5,905 bases of DNA. It comes from DASPKW01 sp038244055 (GTDB taxonomy: Bacteria > Planctomycetota > Phycisphaerae > Tepidisphaerales > Tepidisphaeraceae). Shown in pieces: positions 1 to 5,844 of the stretch. The notes beneath the pieces were generated by a model. That model did no database searches. It had not been told where the DNA came from and saw only the letters and a program-made list of their open reading frames with translations. Both the position numbers and the translations under genes were made by a program. The stretch lies in NCBI GenBank assembly GCA_038244055.1, contig JBBRTW010000451.1:1-5905 (forward strand). The letters are read 5' to 3'. How positions within the stretch are numbered: position 1 is the stretch's first letter; every line of letters starts with the position of its first letter.

Positions 1-1
1 C

Positions 2-412
2 AAGCCGGTCGATGCGCGGGGGCTTTTTGAGATCGTCATTGGAATCCTCGAAGGCCTGCTGGAGCTACGCAAGGCGCTGGGCCGGCCGCACGGCAACATC
101 AAATCGGCCAACGTCCTGCTGCGCAAGACCCATCACCTCTCTTCGGAGGATGTGGCCCTGACCGATCCCGCGACCGAAGAAGATGCAACGATCGCGGGAG
201 AAGTCGAGGATCTATACAACCTCGGCGAGGTGATTCACGAGTTGGTGCTGCGGCGGCCGTTCCCCGGGCAGCATGTCTGGCCGGTTCCGGCATCGGAAGG
301 GTGGAAGCGGCTGGGTAAAACGGCCGAGAACTGGCGGGCGCTGGTGAATCATCTGCTGTCGCCGCGGGCGGCGGAGAACTGGCTGCGGGTGGACGATGTG
401 CTGGAGGAGATT
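2..412 (+). other. Domain: degenerate Hanks-type Ser/Thr kinase C-lobe (likely pseudokinase)
   Basis: Visible residues 30-40 read HGNIKSANVLL, which aligns with the catalytic-loop consensus HRDLKPxNILL. The Lys and the second Asn are kept, but the catalytic Asp is replaced by Asn and the Arg by Gly. The DFG position looks like DPA (55-57). Only 12 residues separate it from DLYNLG (70-75), the counterpart of the helix F motif DxxSLG, so the usual activation loop and APE motif appear to be missing. ELVLRRPFPG (80-89) and the stretch WRALVNHLL to VLEEI (111-137) match the end of the C-lobe, but the usual Arg of the RP motif is not evident. The N-lobe (glycine loop, VAIK lysine) is outside the window, so ATP binding cannot be judged. 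Confidence 0.8.
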
Positions 413-3400
413 CGCGTTCTCAAGCCGCGGCGGCGCAAGCCGATCAGATCCAAGCGCCTGGCGGTGATGCTGGCGGCGCTGGCGGTGGTGGCCAGCGGGG
501 CGACGTTCGAATATTTCCGCTACAACCGCATCTGGCGCGAGCTGTGCGTTTCCTATGGCGACTGGGTCGGCCCGGCGGCCGAGCGGGCGGGCACCGCGCC
601 CAAGGAAGCGCTCGAAGATCCCTATCTGCGGGAAAATCTGTTCGCGGTCTTGGACAAGGCCAGGCACGGGGAAATTCAGCTCGATCCGCGCGAAATCGCC
701 GGATCGAATCAGCCGCTCATGGCGCTGGCGGATCAAGCGCCGCTGAGCTTTTCGGCCGTCTGGAAAACCGAGAAAGCCCGCTGGACCGTGGGGAAAATGG
801 AAGCCAGCCTGACGCCGGATCGCTTCAAGGCGCTGGCGGAGGTGAAGCAGCGGCAGGCCGAATATCGCAAGCGCGAATGGGCCCATCTGGCGGAATATGC
901 GCAGTCGATCATCGATGGCGCGGCAAGCGGCAAGCACGGCGACTGGGTGGGATCGCTGGGCGCGGTGGTCGAAGGAAATGGCCGGATCGCCCGCCTGGAG
1001 GCCGTGCGGAGCGCCGTTCGCGGGAAGCTCGAGCGTCTGGCGGCGCGCGGCGAAAATGCGCCGCTGATCAAGGAGAAGATCGCGCAGGTGGCGTTGATGC
1101 TCAAGTCAGCGGGGGATGCGGATGCGATCGTGCCGTCGGCCGCGGGGGTGGATTCGCTGACCCGGCAACTGGAAGAGACGGACCGAATGGCGGCGGCGTT
1201 CGATGGGCTGATCGCGCCCCTGGCGGATGCAGCGCGGCGGCAGCGGGCGTATGAAGTGCGCGGCTGGAGCGGGCCGGCGCGATATCTGGCGGGTTTGATC
1301 GAGCGGGGCACGCCGGGAGCCGATCCTGAAACGGCGATGGCGGCGCTGGGGAAGGAACTGGCCGAGGCGAAGAAGGATTGGGAACTGGTTGAAACCACCT
1401 GGTCGCAGATCGAAACCCGCCGGCGCTTGCTGGAGAGCTCCGGGGATCGGATTCTGCTGACCTATCGCACGCATGTGGCCCTGCAGCGCCCGGGCGATGC
1501 ACCTGATGTGGCGGCACTGGCGAAGCGGCTGGATCAGATCAACGATGATCCGATGTGGGCGGCGGCCGCGAAAAAGGTGGCCTCGCCGGAGTGGGCGAGC
1601 TTCGACGTGTATGCCTTCGCCCAAAAGAGCCAGGCGCATCATGCGTTCATGGGCAAGTCGGAGCCGACTGCGGATGATCTAAGACTATGGCTGAGCGAAG
1701 TGGACGCCCACGGCCCGAATCTCGCTTCGGCGACACTCAGGCCGGATGCGACGATGACCCAGGTGGTGACACCGCGCAACCCCGGTCCGACGACCGCCGC
1801 AGCGACGGTGGCCGGAACAAACTCCATCGGCACCCCGGCCACCGTGACTCCGGCGACTTCGCCGACCGCCGTCGCCATCGCGATTCAGGATCATGTAAAA
1901 CCGACCCAAATCGCGCCCACGACGAGCCCGACGACCACCGCCCCCTCGAACGTCTCTGTCGCGAAGTTGACACCGGCAACAGTCCCCGCAAACCCGGCCA
2001 CCCATCCCGCCAACGCGGGCACTTCCGTCGCAGCTAATACGACCAAGCCTCCAACGACCATCGCCTCGGCCGGCGGCGCTTCCACCAACGCCGCAGCGCC
2101 CACCACCGCTCCGATCGCCGCGGCCACCACGCGCACCGCACCCGCACCCGATCCGGAGAAGATCCGCATCGAAACGGAAGTCGCGGGCTTCGTGATCGAT
2201 TGCCGCGAAGTGGGCCTGAGCGTCGGCAATCGCGAGATCAAGGATGCCTGGCGCAATCGCTGCGAGCAACTGGCGCAGGGCGTTTTGAAGGATTACAAGA
2301 CACTGACCATGGCCAAGGCGCGGCGCGAGCGGCTGCGCAACAGGCTGCTGCAGCTCGATGGCGTGGCGCGGACGACGGCCGCGCCGCTGGAAGCCAAAGC
2401 GGCGGCCGGCGCGGCCTGGCGCGGGCCGCTGCTCGATCGCCTGCGCGCCTCGACCGCGCCCGGCGTGCGGAAGCTCGAAGATTTGATCGGCCTGGCGGTC
2501 GGCGAGGATGTGAAATTCGAAGCCTCGCTCAATGAATGGGTGGATGCCGATGAGCAGTGGCGTGCCTCGGCCGGCCGGCTGGTTGCGGATGCGGCGCGGG
2601 TTCAGGAGATGCTGGCGCTGGGATATGGCCCGGCCGACAAAGGCCCCGATGGCGGAAGCCCGGCGGCGCTGGCGGCATCGATCGCGGGCAGCGATCTGCT
2701 CAAGGCAGCGGATGTTCGGGCCGCGCTCGATCCCGTGCTCAACCCTCTGGCTTCAGTAGAGGCCGAGCGCGATCCAGGCATGTTGCGGCGTCTGGCGGCG
2801 CTGGGGGAATTGCCGCTGGGTCTGCGCCTGGCGGCGTGGTCCCGAATCAAGCCCGAGCCGGCGCGGGCGGCGTTTGAGGAAGACCTCAAGACCGGCCAAT
2901 CGCTCCTGGGGGCGGCCCAGTCGGCGATCGATGACAAGCCGCGGGTGGAGTCGATCAAGACGCGCCTGGAGGCCGATTTGCGCGGGCGCTGGGAAGTGCT
3001 CTTCAACGATGCCCGCAGCGATGGCGATGTGGCCTACGCGATCGAGACGAAGGAGAAGGTGAGCGGCGTCGTCGAGGACAAATTGCCGGCGCGGGCGCGC
3101 TTCAACCTGGCCCTGCGCGATTTCCGGGCGTTGGCGGCACAGGCGTCGGCGGCGGATGCCGATCGCATTGTCGCGGCGGCCGGCAAGCTCAAAAAGATCG
3201 CGGCCGATGTCGATGGCGCGGCCGCCGACCCGCGCTGGACGGCGCTGGCGGCGCAGGTCGATCAGCTCACCCGTCCGCCGGGAACGGATTTCTCGCATCT
3301 CGGGCCGATGTCGGATGCCGCGCATCAGGCGACCGCCAATCGGCTGACGTGGACCGTGTCGGCCGATGAGCCGGGGATCGTCACTTATCGCGCCGCCGCC

Positions 3401-4498
3401 TCGGCCGATCGCAAAGAGGAGATCGCGCTGGTCTTCCGGCGGGTTCAGCCGGCCGGTTCGAGTCGGGGAACGTATCTCTGCACAACCGAAGTCTCGACGG
3501 GTTTGTTCGATGATTTGGTTTCGGCGGCGGGACGTTGGGGCGAAGTTCGCAGCAATCATCTATTGCCGACTTACGACCCAGCGCGGGGCGATCCGCGTCC
3601 GGGGCCGAGGACGTGGGAGTGGCCGCGCTATGGGCGCACGCCGGGGATGACGCGCTCGCTCGTCTGGCTGAGCGGCGATTTCATCCCGGCGGGCGTGGAT
3701 CATTATCCGGAAACGATCGGGTCGGAATTCAATCGCTCGGTCATTCGCGATTCAACCGGCGAGCGCTCGGAAACTCTCAACCCGACGCGCAGGCAGCCGA
3801 TGCAGTACGTCAGCCCGGCGGCCGCGAATCTGGCGGCCGCGACCGCAGGATGCCGGCTGCCGACGGCGGGGGAATGGGCTGCGGCAAGTAAAGCCGCGCC
3901 CGCAGCGGGCGGCGCAGCTTCGGGCGCATCGGGCGGCGCATCTTCGGGCGCAGCGGGCGGATCTTCGGGCGCAGCGGGCGGCGGAGCTTCGGGCGCATTG
4001 TCGATCCCATCCGGCGCGAACGTGCGCGACAAGACCTGGCGGCTGGAATTGGAGCATATGGCCAAAGCCGCATTCGGCGGACGCTGTCGGCCGGATGCGG
4101 GGGCGTTTGTGGCGGCGGGGGAGAAGCCATCGGATGAAGTGTGGAAATCGGCCGGCGGCGCGGAGATGGATGATGGGGTGCTCTGGTTCCGGCAGGCGCC
4201 GGCCGGTGGGACGAAAGAATTCGCGGACCTGGTGGGAAATGTGGGCGAGATGGTGATGGACGATGCGGCGGCGGATGGAGCGGTTGGCGCGGCCGTCGCT
4301 GCCAAGACATATGTGATCGGGGCGAGCGCGCTGTCGCCGCCGGGGCGGGCGGTGGATAAGCCGTTTGAGATCGGCGCGGATCAGGGCGCGGGCGGGTTCT
4401 CGGATGTCGGGTTTCGGCTCGCGTTTTCCGAGCCTGCGCCGAGTCTGGAGAAGTTGAAGGAGTCGGTTGCGGGGGCGTGGTATTTGACGACCAAGTGA
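2..4498 (+). CDS. Giant membrane-anchored pseudokinase-like / SUMF1 (FGE-sulfatase-like) fusion protein, 5'-partial
   Basis: The reading frame is open from the left edge, so the true start and the kinase N-lobe lie outside the window; 1498 codons are visible before the TGA. Numbering from the first visible codon, the order is: kinase-like C-lobe (1-137), basic stretch (141-152), one membrane helix (about 153-169), Ala/Arg/Glu-rich helical region (174-583), Thr/Pro/Ala linker (584-716), second helical region (717-about 1100) and a SUMF1/FGE-like domain (about 1140-1475). Kinase-SUMF1 fusions are known from Planctomycetota. The positively charged side of the membrane helix faces the kinase part, which predicts a cytoplasmic kinase-like domain and an exported remainder. 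Both end domains lack key catalytic residues, so a signalling, scaffold or binding role is inferred rather than enzymatic activity. A GTG at 152 is not the start, because kinase motifs lie in frame upstream of it. The substrate or partner is unknown. Confidence 0.9.
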   Translation, partial: KPVDARGLFEIVIGILEGLLELRKALGRPHGNIKSANVLLRKTHHLSSEDVALTDPATEEDATIAGEVEDLYNLGEVIHELVLRRPFPGQHVWPVPASEGWKRLGKTAENWRALVNHLLSPRAAENWLRVDDVLEEIRVLKPRRRKPIRSKRLAVMLAALAVVASGATFEYFRYNRIWRELCVSYGDWVGPAAERAGTAPKEALEDPYLRENLFAVLDKARHGEIQLDPREIAGSNQPLMALADQAPLSFSAVWKTEKARWTVGKMEASLTPDRFKALAEVKQRQAEYRKREWAHLAEYAQSIIDGAASGKHGDWVGSLGAVVEGNGRIARLEAVRSAVRGKLERLAARGENAPLIKEKIAQVALMLKSAGDADAIVPSAAGVDSLTRQLEETDRMAAAFDGLIAPLADAARRQRAYEVRGWSGPARYLAGLIERGTPGADPETAMAALGKELAEAKKDWELVETTWSQIETRRRLLESSGDRILLTYRTHVALQRPGDAPDVAALAKRLDQINDDPMWAAAAKKVASPEWASFDVYAFAQKSQAHHAFMGKSEPTADDLRLWLSEVDAHGPNLASATLRPDATMTQVVTPRNPGPTTAAATVAGTNSIGTPATVTPATSPTAVAIAIQDHVKPTQIAPTTSPTTTAPSNVSVAKLTPATVPANPATHPANAGTSVAANTTKPPTTIASAGGASTNAAAPTTAPIAAATTRTAPAPDPEKIRIETEVAGFVIDCREVGLSVGNREIKDAWRNRCEQLAQGVLKDYKTLTMAKARRERLRNRLLQLDGVARTTAAPLEAKAAAGAAWRGPLLDRLRASTAPGVRKLEDLIGLAVGEDVKFEASLNEWVDADEQWRASAGRLVADAARVQEMLALGYGPADKGPDGGSPAALAASIAGSDLLKAADVRAALDPVLNPLASVEAERDPGMLRRLAALGELPLGLRLAAWSRIKPEPARAAFEEDLKTGQSLLGAAQSAIDDKPRVESIKTRLEADLRGRWEVLFNDARSDGDVAYAIETKEKVSGVVEDKLPARARFNLALRDFRALAAQASAADADRIVAAAGKLKKIAADVDGAAADPRWTALAAQVDQLTRPPGTDFSHLGPMSDAAHQATANRLTWTVSADEPGIVTYRAAASADRKEEIALVFRRVQPAGSSRGTYLCTTEVSTGLFDDLVSAAGRWGEVRSNHLLPTYDPARGDPRPGPRTWEWPRYGRTPGMTRSLVWLSGDFIPAGVDHYPETIGSEFNRSVIRDSTGERSETLNPTRRQPMQYVSPAAANLAAATAGCRLPTAGEWAAASKAAPAAGGAASGASGGASSGAAGGSSGAAGGGASGALSIPSGANVRDKTWRLELEHMAKAAFGGRCRPDAGAFVAAGEKPSDEVWKSAGGAEMDDGVLWFRQAPAGGTKEFADLVGNVGEMVMDDAAADGAVGAAVAAKTYVIGASALSPPGRAVDKPFEIGADQGAGGFSDVGFRLAFSEPAPSLEKLKESVAGAWYLTTK
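458..508 (+). other. Predicted transmembrane helix
   Basis: Visible residues 153-169 (LAVMLAALAVVASGATF) form the only clear uncharged hydrophobic stretch in the protein. They are preceded by a run of Arg and Lys (141-152). By the positive-inside rule this puts the kinase-like part in the cytoplasm and everything downstream outside the inner membrane. The helix is short, about 17 residues, but could extend into the following EYF. Confidence 0.8.
521..1750 (+). other. Helical extracytoplasmic region A
   Basis: Visible residues 174-583 are rich in Ala, Arg, Glu and Leu with scattered Trp, and have the look of long amphipathic helices or coiled coil. I recognise no named domain. The pentapeptide GDWVG occurs twice (nt 557-571 and 938-952). 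Near the end, a segment with a DPMW motif resembles one in region B, which suggests an internal duplication. A stalk or protein-interaction role is inferred from composition only. Confidence 0.55.
1751..2149 (+). other. Thr/Pro/Ala-rich low-complexity linker
   Basis: Visible residues 584-716 consist mostly of Thr, Pro, Ala, Ser, Val and Asn, with repeated TPAT, TTSPT and NPATHPAN-like motifs and very few charged residues. This is typical of a disordered, extended spacer, and such segments are often O-glycosylated in exported bacterial proteins. It separates helical regions A and B abruptly, and at DNA level it changes from GCG/CTG/GAG-type codons to ACC/CCG/GCC-type codons while staying in frame. 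Confidence 0.85.
2150..3301 (+). other. Helical extracytoplasmic region B
   Basis: Visible residues 717 to about 1100 resume the Ala/Arg/Leu-rich helical composition after the linker. No named family is recognised. It ends in a segment with DPRW (residues 1076-1079) that resembles the DPMW segment of region A. It leads directly into the beta-rich SUMF1-like domain through LTRPPGTDFSHLGPM. Confidence 0.5.
3419..4426 (+). other. Domain: SUMF1 / formylglycine-generating-enzyme-like, catalytic cysteines absent
   Basis: The match rests on four ordered signatures of the family. TYLCTTEVSTGLF (C at visible residue 1160) corresponds to the common YEVTNxxF. GCRLPTAGEW (1283-1292) corresponds to RLPTEAEW. 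DLVGNVGEMVMD (GNV at 1412-1414) corresponds to DMxGNVWEWV. GFRLAF (1470-1475) is the conserved C-terminal GFRLV. In true formylglycine-generating enzymes two Cys lie between the GNV and GFR motifs. Here that interval has none, and the domain's visible Cys (1160, 1284, 1362) all lie before it. A sulfatase-activating activity is therefore unlikely, and a ligand- or protein-binding role is more plausible, as inferred for many bacterial SUMF1-like domains. The segment after RLPT..EW, which normally carries a YPWG-type motif, is replaced by a Gly/Ala/Ser repeat. Confidence 0.82.
3895..4000 (+). repeat. In-frame GC-rich tandem repeat (24/21/24-nt units) coding for Gly/Ala/Ser
   Basis: Units of the form TTCGGGCGCAKCGGGCGG plus a short variable tail run at 3919-3942 (24 nt), 3943-3963 (21 nt) and 3964-3987 (24 nt). 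A partial unit follows at 3988-4000 and a diverged one precedes at 3895-3918. All lengths are multiples of three, so copy-number change would keep the frame. The encoded peptide repeats the pattern GASGGASS / GAAGGSS / GAAGGGAS. It sits inside the SUMF1-like domain, just after the RLPT..EW motif, probably as a flexible surface loop. Confidence 0.9.
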
Positions 4499-4500
4499 AA

Positions 4501-4526
4501 GACCCCGAAGCGTGAACTCCGGGGTC
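4501..4526. terminator. GC-rich hairpin between convergent genes, candidate (bidirectional) terminator
   Basis: GACCCCG (4501-4507) pairs perfectly with CGGGGTC (4520-4526) around a 12-nt loop, and begins 3 nt after the stop of the kinase/SUMF1 gene. On the minus strand the stem is followed by only a short TTT, and on the plus strand by no T-run, so it fits the porin transcript slightly better. It is a weak intrinsic terminator by the classical criteria, but the position between two converging stops supports the call. An AT-rich inverted repeat, AAGTGAAA (4493-4500) with TTTCACTT (4542-4549), encloses it. Confidence 0.6.
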
Positions 4527-4546
4527 CTCGATGCTTCAACATTTCA

Positions 4547-4581
4547 CTTCTAGCTTCTCGCTTCCAACTTCCAACTTCTCC
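4547..4581. repeat. Five tandem heptamers, CTTCNNN
   Basis: CTTC recurs at exact 7-nt spacing at 4547, 4554, 4561, 4568 and 4575, with tails TAG, TCG, CAA, CAA and TCC. The run ends 2 nt before the porin stop codon. On the porin strand the unit reads as NNNGAAG (GAAGTTG-like). It lies in the untranslated gap and codes for nothing. Short heptamer arrays of this kind are known as repetitive elements in some bacterial genomes; whether this one is dispersed cannot be told from a single copy. Confidence 0.75.
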
Positions 4582-4583
4582 CA

Positions 4584-5834
4584 TCAGAACCTGAAAATCG
4601 CATCGATCCCGAAGGTAATCTGATGATTCTCGCCATCGAAAACTTTGTCGTCGGAATAGTCGAAGCGAACTTCGGGGCGGATGATGAGGCTGGACGCCCA
4701 TTCATTGCCCACCAGCGGGCGGATGTCCATGCCGACGGTGACTTCGTACAAATTCAACTTCGGCAGCGTGCGGACGCCGTCTTCATCGCGGAAATACTCG
4801 CCGCGAATCTTGAACGTACACATCTTGTCGATGTCGTAGCTGGCCAGGGCGGCGAAGGAATAGAGGTAGCCCGAGCCGCCGTCAGCCGCGCCGGCGTTGT
4901 CGTAGAGGAAGTAGCCGTTGACCAGCAGCTTGCACTTGTCGTTAGGCTGGTAATAGAAGGTCACGTCCCAGGTGGTTCGGTAGTCGGAGTCGTTGTTGGG
5001 CTGCTCCGGGCCGGTGCTGTTGGCGATGTAGAGGGCCATCTTCTTGTTGATGACCCAGTTGAGCGAACCGAGGAAGGACCAGGCGTCGTTGTTGTCTTCA
5101 AAACCCTGCTCGTCGCCGCGGGTGACGCCGCCGGTAAAGGTGAGGCTGCGGTCGGAGTTGAGATCGACGGTGGCCAGGGCGCCCAGGTGGGTGAACGGAT
5201 AGCCCGCGCCAAAGACGAACGAGCGGGAGTAGAAGCCGATGAAGTCGGCGGTCGGGTTGATCGATTCGTAGCCCACCAGGTTGACGAACTTGCCGACGCG
5301 GAGGCGCACGCCGTTAAACACCGGCAAGGTGATATCCGCGTAGAACTGAACCGGGTCGAACTGATTCTCGGGGTTGCGCGGGCCATCGTAGTAGTCGAAG
5401 ATGCCGTGAGCGTGAATCAGCCCGGCATCAGCGCCCCACATCCATTCGACCAGCCCGCCGACGTCGAACTTGTTCTTGCGATAATCGACTTTTCGTTCGA
5501 TGGAGATGTCGAGCTGGTCGAGGATGACCTTCTGATCTTCGAAATCGAAGGAGCGGAAGGCGTTTTGCTTGGTGGAGGGCGTGTCGAAATTGTAGGTGTA
5601 GCCGCCTTCGACGTGCCCGTAGAATTCGATGCCGGTGCTCTTGTAGAAATTATCCTGGGGATCGACCAGCTTGGTGAGAATGCCGACCTGGCGCGGGGCG
5701 GTGGCCAGTTGCAGGGGCGTGACCAGCTCGCTGGAATTGCCGGGGTTGTAGGCCGGCGTATCCGCGCGGGATGAGGCGGAAAAGCCGATGGCCGCGAGCG
5801 CGGAAACGGCAACGATGCGTAAACGGTCGATCAT
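4584..5834 (-). CDS. Outer-membrane beta-barrel porin, BBP2 (OmpL-like) family
   Basis: The complete 416-residue protein starts with a signal peptide: MIDRLR, a hydrophobic core, then SRA/D at residues 22-25 as the predicted cleavage site. The mature part alternates polar and aromatic residues as in beta strands, and the protein ends in FRF, the C-terminal Phe typical of barrels inserted by the BAM machinery. Segments typical of the BBP2 type include GIEFYGHVEGGYTYNF (68-83), the strand around QKVILDQLDISIERKV, GKFVNLVGYE (181-190) and FYSRSFVFGAGYPFTHLGAL (201-220). Asp/Asn/Gly-rich stretches (246-250, 278-284, 312-322) look like surface loops. The likely role is passive or selective diffusion of small solutes across the outer membrane; the substrate cannot be read from the sequence. 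The ATG is supported by an AAGGAG 4 nt upstream. It is convergent with, and 85 nt from, the kinase/SUMF1 gene, so it is a separate transcript. Confidence 0.92.
   Translation of the reverse strand: MIDRLRIVAVSALAAIGFSASSRADTPAYNPGNSSELVTPLQLATAPRQVGILTKLVDPQDNFYKSTGIEFYGHVEGGYTYNFDTPSTKQNAFRSFDFEDQKVILDQLDISIERKVDYRKNKFDVGGLVEWMWGADAGLIHAHGIFDYYDGPRNPENQFDPVQFYADITLPVFNGVRLRVGKFVNLVGYESINPTADFIGFYSRSFVFGAGYPFTHLGALATVDLNSDRSLTFTGGVTRGDEQGFEDNNDAWSFLGSLNWVINKKMALYIANSTGPEQPNNDSDYRTTWDVTFYYQPNDKCKLLVNGYFLYDNAGAADGGSGYLYSFAALASYDIDKMCTFKIRGEYFRDEDGVRTLPKLNLYEVTVGMDIRPLVGNEWASSLIIRPEVRFDYSDDKVFDGENHQITFGIDAIFRF
5763..5834 (-). other. Signal peptide of the porin
   Basis: Residues 1-24 have a short charged n-region (Asp3, Arg4, Arg6), a hydrophobic core IVAVSALAAIGF, and a small-residue cleavage motif S-R-A before Asp25. 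This fits Sec-dependent export and signal peptidase I cleavage. There is no lipobox Cys, so it is not a lipoprotein. Confidence 0.87.
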
Positions 5835-5838
5835 AAGG

Positions 5839-5844
5839 CTCCTT
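5839..5844 (-). promoter_or_regulatory. Ribosome binding site of the porin gene
   Basis: On the minus strand AAGGAG, within the longer purine run GAAGAAGGAG, lies 4 nt before the ATG. The spacing is slightly short, but the match to the anti-Shine-Dalgarno sequence is strong, and it fixes this ATG as the start. In the remaining roughly 60 nt upstream I see no convincing -35/-10 pair, so the promoter is probably beyond the right edge or of a non-consensus type. Confidence 0.75.

Noticed and set aside
89..121. Resemblance of HGNIKSANVLL to plant receptor-like kinases, which often read HGNIKSSN
   Set aside because: The match covers only one short loop in which kinases are generally similar, while the rest of the domain and the fusion partners are bacterial; convergence is more likely than transfer.
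152..154. GTG codon that could be taken as the start of the large plus-strand gene
   Set aside because: The same frame is open to the left edge and encodes the kinase catalytic-loop motif HGNIKSAN upstream, so translation must begin outside the window.
2753..3559. Minus-strand open frame of 268 codons inside the large gene
   Set aside because: Arg-rich composition without recognisable motifs, fully inside a frame with clear domain structure; typical shadow in GC-rich DNA. The same holds for other long overlapping frames such as 544-1254 (+) and 733-1398 (-).
3895..4000. GC-rich repeat considered as a CRISPR array or mobile-element end
   Set aside because: Units are contiguous without spacers, keep the reading frame, and encode a Gly/Ala/Ser loop; no inverted ends or flanking duplications are visible.
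3703..4305. Minus-strand Pro/Ala-rich frame opposite the SUMF1-like domain
   Set aside because: Its repeats (APEDPPAAPED-like) are just the complement of the Gly/Ala/Ser repeat of the real gene.
4623..5774. Long open frame (383 codons) on the plus strand, antisense to the porin
   Set aside because: It overlaps a complete protein with signal peptide, RBS and C-terminal Phe. Its Val/Asp/Ala-rich sequence is what the reverse of a GC-biased gene gives, and no domain is recognisable.
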